From: an uncultured Pseudomonadales bacterium
GTDB taxonomy: Bacteria; Pseudomonadota; Gammaproteobacteria; Pseudomonadales; Porticoccaceae
DNA: 64,000 bases
Direction: 5' to 3'
Assembly (NCBI GenBank): GCA_943788875.1
Contig: CALSSA010000004.1
Span: 1-64,000 of the forward strand
Shown: positions 27,346-36,014 of the stretch, piece after piece
How positions within the stretch are numbered: the stretch's first letter is position 1
Layout of the letters: each line of letters starts with the position of its first letter
Notes under the pieces: generated by a model
What the model was told of the DNA's origin: nothing
Databases searched by the model: none
The model's input: only the letters and a program-made list of their open reading frames with translations
Translations under genes and position numbers: made by a program

Positions 27346-28371
27346 ATGACAGTTAAAGTAGGTATTAATGGTTTTGGCCGCATTGGCCGCCTAGCGCTTC
27401 GCGAATCCTGGGGTGCCGCCGGTTTTGAAATCGTGCATATCAATGAAATTGCTGGAGATGCAAAAAGCGCCGCCCATTTATTGCGCTTTGACTCGGTGCA
27501 TGGCACCTGGGATAAAGATATCAGCGCGAGCCACAGCAACGACCAGATTATTGTTGACGGGCAGTCGATCGGCTATTCCCAATGTGCCTCTATTGCAGAG
27601 ACACCATGGCAAGCGGCCAATGTTGATCTGGTCGTCGAATGCACAGGTTCATTAAAAACCGAGCAGGCACTGGCTCCCTATTTTGCTCAGGGTATTGCCA
27701 AAATAGTGGTATCGGCGCCGATCAAGGGCCAGCCCGAGGAGACGGTCCTAAATGTGGTGATGGGGGTCAATGAACAAAAATATAAGGCGCAAAATATTGT
27801 CACTGCCGCATCCTGCACAACCAATTGTCTGGCGCCTGTTATTGATGTACTGCACAGCACCTTTGGTATCCAGCATGGTTCAATCACCACCATCCACGAT
27901 ATAACCAATACCCAGAGTATTCTCGATGAATACCACAGCGATTTGCGCCGCGCCCGCGCTAGCAGTATGTCATTGATACCCACCAGTACTGGCTCTGCAA
28001 CCGCGATTACCGAGATTTTCCCTGAGCTTAAGGGTCGCCTTAATGGCCTGGCTGTGCGCGTACCCCTGGCCAATGCGTCGCTCACAGATTGTGTATTTGA
28101 AATGGCGGAGCCTGTATCTGTAGAACAGATTAATCGGGCTCTTAAGACAGCCGCCGATGGTCGACTGCAAGGCATACTGGGGTTTGAAAACCTGCCCCTG
28201 GTGTCGGTGGACTATACCAACGACCGACGCTCAGGTATTGTCGATGGTCTGTCCACCATGGTGGTTAACGATACTCAGGTAAAAGTACTTATTTGGTACG
28301 ACAATGAGATTGGCTATGTTAACCGCATGATGGAATTAACCGCCCTTGTTGCAGGCTCCATTCAAGCCTAA
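27346..28371 (+). CDS. ArsJ-associated glyceraldehyde-3-phosphate dehydrogenase
   Basis: GAPDH motifs (VGINGFGRIGRLALRE, ASCTTNCLAPV, WYDNEIGYVNRMMEL); VHINEIAGDAKSAAHLLRFDSVHGTW; directly followed by arsJ. Confidence 0.9.
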   Translation: MTVKVGINGFGRIGRLALRESWGAAGFEIVHINEIAGDAKSAAHLLRFDSVHGTWDKDISASHSNDQIIVDGQSIGYSQCASIAETPWQAANVDLVVECTGSLKTEQALAPYFAQGIAKIVVSAPIKGQPEETVLNVVMGVNEQKYKAQNIVTAASCTTNCLAPVIDVLHSTFGIQHGSITTIHDITNTQSILDEYHSDLRRARASSMSLIPTSTGSATAITEIFPELKGRLNGLAVRVPLANASLTDCVFEMAEPVSVEQINRALKTAADGRLQGILGFENLPLVSVDYTNDRRSGIVDGLSTMVVNDTQVKVLIWYDNEIGYVNRMMELTALVAGSIQA

Positions 28372-28373
28372 CA

Positions 28374-29567
28374 ATGCTGATGCGCTCTGCTGTGGCCCAA
28401 TATATGACGGTAACTGCAAGTTACTGGGCCTTCACCCTTACCGACGGCGCCCTGCGTATGCTGGTGCTGCTATTCTTCCATGGCCTTGGTTATACCCCAC
28501 TGGAGATAGCCAGCCTGTTTTTGCTCTACGAATTTTTCGGTATATTGACCAATCTTTATGGCGGTTGGCTGGCGTCCCGTATCGGTACCATATACTGCAT
28601 GCAGCTAGGTCTGGGGCTGCAGATACTGTCGCTGGGAATGCTGCTGGTAGATCAATCGCAACTTACGGTCATTTACGTGATGGCAGCTCAGGCGCTGTCT
28701 GGCGTGGCCAAAGACCTCAACAAAATGAGCGCCAAAAGTAGCATCAAGGGACTGATGCCCGATAGCGAGCAGGGTCGACTGTACCGCTGGGTTGCAATGC
28801 TTACGGGCTCAAAAAATGCCCTCAAGGGGCTAGGCTTTTTTCTCGGCGGCGCTCTGCTTGCCAGCCTTGGTTTTCGTGGCAGTCTGTTAGTCATGATGTT
28901 ATTGCTGCTGCCAACAATGCTTATTGGCAGCCTGATACTGCACAATCAACCTGATACTCGCAAACAGAAATTCAGCGAAACTCTATCCAAAAGCCCAGCC
29001 GTAAATTGGCTGTCACTGGCGCGGCTATTTTTATTTTGTTCCAGAGATGTCTGGTTTGTGGTGGCACTGCCAGTATTTCTGCACAGCCAGCTGCAGTGGA
29101 GCCATATCGAAGTCGGGACCTTGATGGCCAGCTGGGTTATTGCTTATGGTGCGGTGCAGGCAATGGCACCTAAGATTACCGGACAGCAGTATCAGCGATT
29201 ACCCAACCCGCAGAGATTGCAAAACTGGGCAATGCTGCTGACATTGATTCCTGCTGCTATTGCACTGGGATTATATATTGGCTTCGACCCCAGCTATGCA
29301 CTAATAGCTGGCCTGCTGCTGTTCGGTGCAGTGTTCGCCATTAACTCAAGTATGCACTCTTACCTTATCCTGGCCTACGCCCAGCGCGACGCAGTGTCAC
29401 TGGATGTGGGCTTCTACTATATGGCCAATGCCGGTGGTCGTCTGCTTGGTACATTGATGTCCGGACTGTTGTATCAGCAGTTTGGTCTGATTAGCTGCCT
29501 GCTTGCTTCTTCAATAATGATTGCTCTCAGTGCGCTTTCATGCAGCGGACTGGCTAGGTCGACCTAG
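28374..29567 (+). CDS. arsJ: Organoarsenical (1-arseno-3-phosphoglycerate) efflux MFS transporter ArsJ
   Basis: VTASYWAFTLTDGALRMLVLLFFHGLGYTPLEIASLFLLYEFFGILTNLYGGWLASRIG is ArsJ-like; 2-bp spacing from GAPDH. Confidence 0.9.
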   Translation: MLMRSAVAQYMTVTASYWAFTLTDGALRMLVLLFFHGLGYTPLEIASLFLLYEFFGILTNLYGGWLASRIGTIYCMQLGLGLQILSLGMLLVDQSQLTVIYVMAAQALSGVAKDLNKMSAKSSIKGLMPDSEQGRLYRWVAMLTGSKNALKGLGFFLGGALLASLGFRGSLLVMMLLLLPTMLIGSLILHNQPDTRKQKFSETLSKSPAVNWLSLARLFLFCSRDVWFVVALPVFLHSQLQWSHIEVGTLMASWVIAYGAVQAMAPKITGQQYQRLPNPQRLQNWAMLLTLIPAAIALGLYIGFDPSYALIAGLLLFGAVFAINSSMHSYLILAYAQRDAVSLDVGFYYMANAGGRLLGTLMSGLLYQQFGLISCLLASSIMIALSALSCSGLARST

Positions 29568-29629
29568 AGCTTTTTGGCCATGTCTGCTAGGGTATCGGGT
29601 TTTAACTAACCGGCAAGAACCAAATAGCT

Positions 29630-30016
29630 ATGAGCAATCAAACTGAGAATGAAACCGACAATGCGATGGATCCCAACGGGCTCTTTCGCGAAGAAAATTA
29701 CACTGACCAAAAGCTGGGAGCTATTCGCAAGTTGATTCCAGTAAAGGCCGACGGCTCAAATGACCCAGATCGCGAGGTAAGCTTTTTTGGTTCAGCTCAG
29801 GTCATGACACCAATGGGCGCCATTCCGCTCAACTTTGCCCTTGATGGCGCTACTATCGGTGAGGCTGCAGAAGACTTCGCTGCCAAGTCGGCAGTGGCCG
29901 TAGAAGAAGCTGCCAAAGAGCTGGAACGCATGCGCCGGGAACAGGCTTCACAAATTGTGGTGCCTGGTCAGGGCGGAGGCGGAATGGGTGGTCAGGGCGG
30001 CGGTATCATCACCTGA
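29630..30016 (+). CDS. Conserved hypothetical protein with Gly-rich C-terminus
   Basis: 128 aa; LFREENYTDQKLGAIRKLIPVKADGSNDPDREVSFFGSAQVMTPMGAIPLNF...GGGGMGGQGGGIIT. Confidence 0.7.
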   Translation: MSNQTENETDNAMDPNGLFREENYTDQKLGAIRKLIPVKADGSNDPDREVSFFGSAQVMTPMGAIPLNFALDGATIGEAAEDFAAKSAVAVEEAAKELERMRREQASQIVVPGQGGGGMGGQGGGIIT

Positions 30017-30022
30017 TCAACG

Positions 30023-30511
30023 TTATTTCAGTAACAGCGATCCATCAATAGAACGAAACTCTGTGGCGGCATCCACTAGAGATGCCGCCGTCAGTGCAGG
30101 TACTCCATAGACCACAGTATCAACCCCGTGCTCGCGATTAATATGCTGCAATAGCAAATCAAAATCACCATCGCCGGACAACAGCACAGCACAGTCAATG
30201 GGTTCAGCCGTGCTGGCCGTCGCAGCCATCATATCGATGGTAATACCGACGTCCCAGTCACCTTTTGCCGAACCATCTGCGCGCTGAATATAGGGCTTTA
30301 GCTTTATATCAAAACCAATATTGCGCAGAATCTGTTGAAAGCCCTGCTGCTGGCTGTTATTGCGCTCAATGGCATAGGCATGGGCAATAGCAATGTCTCC
30401 CTCCGCAGTAAGCTGTCGCCACAGCTCTCGATAGTTGAAGTGGCAGCCATAGGTATCTTTTACGGTGTAGTAGATATTTTGTACATCCACAAATAGTGCC
30501 AGTCTTTTCAT
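30023..30511 (-). CDS. NYN domain (LabA/DUF88-like) protein
   Basis: RLALFVDVQNIYYTV and VLLSGDGDFDLLLQHI: PIN-like acidic motifs of NYN ribonucleases. Confidence 0.88.
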   Translation of the reverse strand: MKRLALFVDVQNIYYTVKDTYGCHFNYRELWRQLTAEGDIAIAHAYAIERNNSQQQGFQQILRNIGFDIKLKPYIQRADGSAKGDWDVGITIDMMAATASTAEPIDCAVLLSGDGDFDLLLQHINREHGVDTVVYGVPALTAASLVDAATEFRSIDGSLLLK

Positions 30512-31242
30512 AATTTTTCGCCCGGATGTAAAAGGTTTGCCCCTAGGAGGTAATGGCTGGCGGGATACAGTGACAGAGAGAAACTGCGCACATTCTGCTT
30601 ATGCCAGCAGCGCCTGGCCAGTTGCAGGCAGGCTGCAGCCTCATCAATAGTCAGCTCCAACTCCAGTCGCTGACTGGCGCTGGCGGATAAGGCGGTCAAC
30701 TGATGCTGAGTTGAGGTACTTGGTGCCAGCCATTGCAAATAATCATCCGGGCTAATTTTATTAAATTTCTGCTTTAATAATGCTGGTGCCAATAGGGGAT
30801 TGATATATAAATGCTGCCACTGTAGTGGCCTTCCTCTGTCCAGATGCACCACAATTAGCTGATAGACGACATCACCGGAAGCCATATGTAATAACTCAGC
30901 GACTTTGGCGCTGGCAGGTATGGATTCAAGGCTAATAATTCGATTGCTGTAGGTGCCAGCGGTCTGAGCGCTGTGCAGCTGGTTATAAATTTCTACTTGC
31001 GCGACTGGCACCTCCGGCTCGGCGACAAAACTACCTCGGCCCGGAACCCGGGATAGCAGCCCTTGGTCAGCCAGTTCCTGAAGAGCTCGGCGAGCCGTCA
31101 TGCGGCTAACATTAAAGGTTGTTGCCAGCTCAGTCTCAGAGGGGATGCATGTGCCAACGGGCCAGTCGGCAGACTCTATCTGGCCTTGGACATATTGTTT
31201 GATCAGGGCAAATTTAGGCAGTTTAAGATCTCTGTTTGCCAT
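30508..31242 (-). CDS. GntR/HutC family transcriptional regulator with UTRA domain
   Basis: GntR wHTH (IPSETELATTFNVSRMTARRALQELADQGLLSRVPGRGSFV); UTRA-like C-term. Likely start MANRDLKL at 31242. Confidence 0.9.
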   Translation of the reverse strand: MANRDLKLPKFALIKQYVQGQIESADWPVGTCIPSETELATTFNVSRMTARRALQELADQGLLSRVPGRGSFVAEPEVPVAQVEIYNQLHSAQTAGTYSNRIISLESIPASAKVAELLHMASGDVVYQLIVVHLDRGRPLQWQHLYINPLLAPALLKQKFNKISPDDYLQWLAPSTSTQHQLTALSASASQRLELELTIDEAAACLQLARRCWHKQNVRSFSLSLYPASHYLLGANLLHPGEKL

Positions 31243-31252
31243 AGTACTATCC

Positions 31253-31280
31253 TGTATATACAACCATATCTGTATATACA
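31253..31280. promoter_or_regulatory. Putative GntR/HutC-type operators: two TGTATATACA palindromes
   Basis: TGTATATACA at 31253-31262 and 31271-31280 immediately upstream of the regulator; third copy at 31395-31404. Confidence 0.65.
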
Positions 31281-31394
31281 AATATGGGATATCAATGAAA
31301 GAGCAGTTTGAGGCTAAATTACACTAAATAGTTTTGAATGTCCTCAAAAATAGAATTTAAATGCAAAGATTGTTTTGAAGAGTTAGAGTACATA

Positions 31395-31404
31395 TGTATA
31401 TACA
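31395..31404. promoter_or_regulatory. Third TGTATATACA palindrome (distal operator?)
   Basis: Exact copy of the 10-bp palindrome ~130 bp from the proximal pair. Confidence 0.5.
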
Positions 31405-31411
31405 ATTGAGC

Positions 31412-31678
31412 CTAAGAATCAATTAAGGCCAATTTCTCAATGCGACTAAGCTTTTTTATTTGCGCCTCGCGAATGCTCGCGCCACTGCGGTTTTCGGCAG
31501 GCTCTACGTACACCATAGCGACAGCTTTGCGGCCACGGAAATACTTGGCACCAGCTTTGCCGGACTGATGCTCGGCAAGACGTCGCTCGGGATCTGTGGT
31601 AATACCTGTATAAATACTCTGATCACTGGCACGCACCATATAGACATACCACAACTGTGGTTTAGCAGGATCAGTCAT
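31412..31678 (-). CDS. GIY-YIG nuclease family protein (YhbQ-like)
   Basis: WYVYMVRASDQSIYTGITTDPERRLAEHQSGKAGAKYFRGRKAV. Confidence 0.93.
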   Translation of the reverse strand: MTDPAKPQLWYVYMVRASDQSIYTGITTDPERRLAEHQSGKAGAKYFRGRKAVAMVYVEPAENRSGASIREAQIKKLSRIEKLALIDS

Positions 31679-32214
31679 TTTTCAGGCAATACTTCGGTCA
31701 GGGGGCCATGACAGTATTGGCACAGATATTTGGCCCGGCCTTTAAGGATTTTGCGGTGACGCAATACAGTCAACTGATGGATACGACAGCCACAACTATA
31801 GGCAAAGCGCTGGTACTGCCGGATTGGAATGCCAGTTAAATCGTAATTTCCTGTGGCTTTGGGTTCAACACCAAGATCCCGCATCACCGCTTGCCATTCT
31901 GAGCCATGGGGTTTGACTCTGCGCAGACCATAGATGCAGTCGACAATATAATGAGCTACTTCATGGGTTACCGTATCACCGAGACTGTCGGCATAATATT
32001 TGGCAAATATCCAGGGATTAAAACGGATACGACGCAGGGACCGCTTCACCTGATACATACCTGCACATTTTCCGCTGAGATCAAAGTCCACCTGCAGCTC
32101 TTTAAACTCGCGCTGATAAAGTAACCCAGCCTGCTTGATGCACTGGTAGGTGGCACGCCTGACTTCTGCTTGCTGCTGCTGCGAAATCGGCTGTATATTG
32201 GCAGTAAGATCCAT
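31675..32214 (-). CDS. SprT family zinc metalloprotease-like protein
   Basis: HEVAHYIV (HExxH) and C-terminal zinc-binding Cys residues. Confidence 0.9.
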   Translation of the reverse strand: MDLTANIQPISQQQQAEVRRATYQCIKQAGLLYQREFKELQVDFDLSGKCAGMYQVKRSLRRIRFNPWIFAKYYADSLGDTVTHEVAHYIVDCIYGLRRVKPHGSEWQAVMRDLGVEPKATGNYDLTGIPIRQYQRFAYSCGCRIHQLTVLRHRKILKGRAKYLCQYCHGPLTEVLPEK

Positions 32215-32276
32215 TGTTCGATTATAAAGACTCGCCAGACTGGTACAATGCGGCTTCTCAACTTATTTCGAACTCT

Positions 32277-33098
32277 ATGAATATTGATCTGCACTGCCAT
32301 ACCAATATCTCCGATGGCACATTGTCTCCCGCTGAATTGATAGCACTGGCTGTTGAGCGCGAGATCGATATTCTTTCAATTACCGACCATGACAGTATCG
32401 CGGCCTACGACAGCGTCAGGTCTCCCAACAACAAGCTAAGAATTATTCCCGGCATCGAGTTTTCCAGCCAGTGGCGCAAGTCCGGAATCCATATCGTCGG
32501 CCTTAATCTGGATCTCAGCTGCGAGGAAATACTGCAGGGCGTCGCCCTGCAGTCTCGAGCAAGACGCGAACGGGGCGAAAAAATTGCCGAAAAATTGGCT
32601 CATCTCGGTTTTGCGGATACTCTTGAGGGAGCCAAAAGCTTCACCTCGGGCGGTGAAGTGGGGCGCCCCCACTTTGCGCAGCATCTTGTGGCCATTGGCG
32701 CCGTGAGCAATATTCAACAGGCCTTCAAACGATACCTGGGCGCGGGCAAGGTCGGCGATATCAAAGAGCAGTGGTCGGATATGGCAACAATTATTGGCTG
32801 GATTCGGGATGCCGGCGGCATTGCGGTGCTGGCTCACCCGACCAAATATAAGATGACCAGAACTAAATTGAGCTCTCTGCTAAATGACTTTGCCGCAGCC
32901 GGCGGTGAGGCCATGGAGGTGATCTCCGGGCTACAGGTGCCCTCTGTCACCAGAGATATGGCTACTCTGTGCAATAGGCATCAATTGCTCGCCTCTGTGG
33001 GCTCTGACTTCCATGCTCCCAATCAACATTGGGCCGCCCTTGGTATGGTGGCGAAATTACCAGAACAATCGATCCCAATCTGGAATCGCTGGAGTTAA
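32277..33098 (+). CDS. PHP domain phosphoesterase (RNase AM/TrpH-like)
   Basis: MNIDLHCHTNISDGTLSPAELIALAVEREIDILSITDHDSI; GSDFHAP. Confidence 0.92.
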   Translation: MNIDLHCHTNISDGTLSPAELIALAVEREIDILSITDHDSIAAYDSVRSPNNKLRIIPGIEFSSQWRKSGIHIVGLNLDLSCEEILQGVALQSRARRERGEKIAEKLAHLGFADTLEGAKSFTSGGEVGRPHFAQHLVAIGAVSNIQQAFKRYLGAGKVGDIKEQWSDMATIIGWIRDAGGIAVLAHPTKYKMTRTKLSSLLNDFAAAGGEAMEVISGLQVPSVTRDMATLCNRHQLLASVGSDFHAPNQHWAALGMVAKLPEQSIPIWNRWS

Positions 33099-33198
33099 AA
33101 CCGACTGAGGCAATTCCTAAGCCATTGATTCCTGTGTATACTTGCGCGCCTCTGCCATCGCGGCGGGTCTATTAGAATTAAACAACGAGATTATATAA

Positions 33199-33618
33199 GT
33201 GGAATTTTTTGTCTTTGTGAGCGAGCAGTTTGTGCTGATCAGCCTGCTGGTTGGCCTGATCTTTATCTTTGCCTGGACTGAGCGCAGTAAGGGCGGAAAA
33301 TCCATGTCCAGCAGCCAGCTGGTGCAGATGATGAATGCAGATGAAGCTGTGCTTGTGGATGTGCGACCCGCCAACGAGTACCAGGCCGGTCATATTCACG
33401 GTGCAATCAATATTCCACATACAAAAATAGCAAGCCGCATGAGCGAGCTAGAAAAGTGCCGCAGTAAGACCATAGTGCTAGCCGATAATATGGGCCAGCA
33501 TGCCGGAGGAGCAGGAAGAGCACTAAGCAAAGAGGGGTACAACGTCCGCCGCCTAAGCGGTGGGATGACTGAATGGCAAGGCCAAAGCTTGCCGGTGGTA
33601 CAGGGTGACAAAGGCTAA
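33199..33618 (+). CDS. Membrane-anchored rhodanese-like protein (YibN-like)
   Basis: N-terminal TM + rhodanese fold (AVLVDVRPANEYQAGHIHGAINIP); upstream of grxC-secB. The Cys of the usual active-site loop appears replaced (VLADNMGQHAGGAG). Confidence 0.88.
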   Translation: MEFFVFVSEQFVLISLLVGLIFIFAWTERSKGGKSMSSSQLVQMMNADEAVLVDVRPANEYQAGHIHGAINIPHTKIASRMSELEKCRSKTIVLADNMGQHAGGAGRALSKEGYNVRRLSGGMTEWQGQSLPVVQGDKG

Positions 33619-33659
33619 AAAGCAACACTTGGCTCCAACCCTTAACTTAAGGAAATACC

Positions 33660-33944
33660 ATGTCTCAGGTTGTACTATACGGAACGCGGTTCTGCCCGTT
33701 CTGCACAGCGGCTCGTCGCTTATTGACAGCTAAAGGTATCAATTATCAAGATATAGCACTGGATAACGATCCGGCGTTACGCGCCTCGGTAATGGATAAA
33801 AGCTCAAGAAATACTGTCCCGCAGATTTGGGTCGGTGATGTACATGTGGGCGGCTATACAGACCTGCGACAGCTTGAGGTCGATGGGCATCTCGACAAGC
33901 TGATAAGTACAGGGGTTGAATTGCCAAATGGCGGCTCCATATAG
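33660..33944 (+). CDS. grxC: Glutaredoxin 3
   Basis: VVLYGTRFCPFCTAARRLL; CPFC active site; yibN-grxC-secB order. Confidence 0.93.
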   Translation: MSQVVLYGTRFCPFCTAARRLLTAKGINYQDIALDNDPALRASVMDKSSRNTVPQIWVGDVHVGGYTDLRQLEVDGHLDKLISTGVELPNGGSI

Positions 33945-33981
33945 ATTATTAGCAAACAACAACATTAAATAGGCTTCAATC

Positions 33982-34494
33982 ATGACAGAAGAAACAGCAG
34001 CTGCCGCAGAGGCGCCAGCACAGACTGAACAAAAATTTGCAGTACAGAGGGTATATCTTAAGGACCTGTCCTTTGAGACTCCTCAGGGTGCCGCAGCGTT
34101 TAACAAACAATGGCAGCCCAAGGTCAATCAGGACCTAAGCACTAAATCAGCCAAGATCGACGAGAACCTTTATGAGGTCTCTCTGAGAATGACCATTACC
34201 GTCACCGACGGGGAAGACACCATCTATCTGATCGAAGTTGATCAGGCCGGCTTATTCAATATCGCCGGACTGGAAGACCAACATGTTACTCAGGTATTAA
34301 ATACCACCTGCGCCAGCATGCTGTTCCCCTATGCTCGGGAAGTAATCGACAATGTGCTGACCAAAGGCTCATTCCCTCCACTGATGATTCCACCGATTAA
34401 CTTTGACGCACTGTTTGCCAATGCGGTGCAGCAAGCTTCTGCCAAAGATCAGCAAGAGGATTCCTCGGACTCGGACGCGGATACCAAACACTAA
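33982..34494 (+). CDS. secB: Protein-export chaperone SecB
   Basis: FAVQRVYLKDLSFETPQG...FPYAREVIDNVLTKGSFPPLMIPPINFDALF. Confidence 0.97.
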   Translation: MTEETAAAAEAPAQTEQKFAVQRVYLKDLSFETPQGAAAFNKQWQPKVNQDLSTKSAKIDENLYEVSLRMTITVTDGEDTIYLIEVDQAGLFNIAGLEDQHVTQVLNTTCASMLFPYAREVIDNVLTKGSFPPLMIPPINFDALFANAVQQASAKDQQEDSSDSDADTKH

Positions 34495-34514
34495 GATTGG
34501 TTGTCTCGGCAGTA

Positions 34515-34547
34515 CAAAAAACCCGCTTTAGTAGCGGGTTTTTTTAT
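34515..34547. terminator. Bidirectional intrinsic terminator between secB and ntrC
   Basis: AAAAAACCCGCTTTAGTAGCGGGTTTTTTTA. Confidence 0.9.
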
Positions 34548-34591
34548 AGCCTGATTTTATAGGCTAGGGGCCGACTGCATGCCATTAAGGC

Positions 34592-36013
34592 TTACTGGGC
34601 CTGGCTCTCCATACTGTATTCCTGCAATTTTCTGGTCAAGGTGTTGCGCCCCCAGCCAAGCAGTTGAGCCGCATCTTTTTTGCGCCCACCAGTATGTGCC
34701 AGAGCAGTCTCGATCATGGTGCGCTCAAATTCAGGTACCACCTGAGCAAGTACCTCCTGACGCCCCGCTTTCAATTCACGTTCAGTCCAGCGTCGCAACA
34801 TATGCTGCCAGTCACCCTGAGAGCGAACCTCTTTATTGGCCTCTTCAGCACGCAGCTCTGGAGGCAGATCCGAGAGCAGCACTTCCCGTCCAGCCGCCAT
34901 CACCGTCAGCCAGCGACAGATATTCTCTAACTGCCTAACATTGCCGGGCCAGGGCAGATTAAACAAAAAGTCCTCTGCTTCCTGAGACAGCAGCTTGGGC
35001 TCCATATCCAGCTCTTTGGCGGCGCGATGGAAGAAGTGCTGCATCAGCTGCGGAATATCTTCCCGGCGATCAGACAGCCGCGGCAGATGCACTCTGATCA
35101 CATTGAGACGGTGGAACAAATCTTCGCGAAAACGATTCTCGCTTACCAGAGATTCAAGATCTTGGTGAGTGGCGGCAATAATTCTCACATCGACTTTGAC
35201 AGCGGTATGTCCGCCCACTCGATAAAACTCGCCATCGGCCAGTACTCGCAGCAGCCTAGTCTGAGCTTCGGGGGGCATATCGCCGATCTCATCGAGAAAT
35301 AATGTACCGCCATCAGATTGTTCAAAACGTCCTGCGCGGCGTTCGCCGGCACCGGTAAAGGCACCTTTCTCATGACCAAATAGTTCGGACTCAATTAAAT
35401 CGTTTGGTATTGCCGCCATATTCAGGGCAATAAATTTATTGCGTCGCCGCGGGCTATGCTTGTGCAGTGCCTGGGCGACTAGCTCTTTACCTGTACCGGA
35501 TTCGCCATTGATCAATACGGTGATATTGGAATTGGACAACCGGCCTATGGCCCTAAACACTTCCTGCATGGCCGGCGCTTCACCAATAATCTCTTTGACC
35601 TGCTCGAGCTGCGCTGGGGGTGCTGGCTCAGATCTGTTTTCCTTAGCAAATGAGAGGCCACGTCGGGCGACATCCACCAGCTCTTCTAAATCAAAGGGCT
35701 TGGGCAGATATTCAAAGGCACCACCCTGATAGGCGGCAACGGCGCTATCGAGATCAGAATGGGCTGTGGTAATAATCACAGGTATATGGCTATGGCTGCC
35801 GTGAATTTCTTTAAGCAGTTCAAGACCGTCAATACCGGGCATGCGAATATCTGAAATAATGATCTCTGGCTGAGCTATTTTCAGCGCCTGCAATAGCTCG
35901 TCTCCAGTCTCAAAACTGCGCACTGCAATGCCGTCTCGCACCAGCGCCTTTTCCATTACCCAGCGCAGCGAACGGTCATCTTCGGCAATCCATATTTGTG
36001 ATGGGTTATTCAT
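34592..36013 (-). CDS. ntrC: Nitrogen regulation response regulator NtrC
   Basis: Receiver, sigma54 AAA+ (GESGTGKELVAQALHKHSPR, ELFGHEKGAFTGA) and Fis-type HTH. Confidence 0.96.
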   Translation of the reverse strand: MNNPSQIWIAEDDRSLRWVMEKALVRDGIAVRSFETGDELLQALKIAQPEIIISDIRMPGIDGLELLKEIHGSHSHIPVIITTAHSDLDSAVAAYQGGAFEYLPKPFDLEELVDVARRGLSFAKENRSEPAPPAQLEQVKEIIGEAPAMQEVFRAIGRLSNSNITVLINGESGTGKELVAQALHKHSPRRRNKFIALNMAAIPNDLIESELFGHEKGAFTGAGERRAGRFEQSDGGTLFLDEIGDMPPEAQTRLLRVLADGEFYRVGGHTAVKVDVRIIAATHQDLESLVSENRFREDLFHRLNVIRVHLPRLSDRREDIPQLMQHFFHRAAKELDMEPKLLSQEAEDFLFNLPWPGNVRQLENICRWLTVMAAGREVLLSDLPPELRAEEANKEVRSQGDWQHMLRRWTERELKAGRQEVLAQVVPEFERTMIETALAHTGGRKKDAAQLLGWGRNTLTRKLQEYSMESQAQ

Positions 36014-36014
36014 A

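Noticed and set aside
27687-28175. 162-aa minus-strand ORF inside the GAPDH gene
   Set aside because: Antisense to a strong GAPDH CDS; composition not protein-like.
28346-28741. 131-aa plus-strand ORF overlapping gapdh/arsJ
   Set aside because: Out-of-frame overlap with arsJ, whose translation is clearly homologous to a known family.
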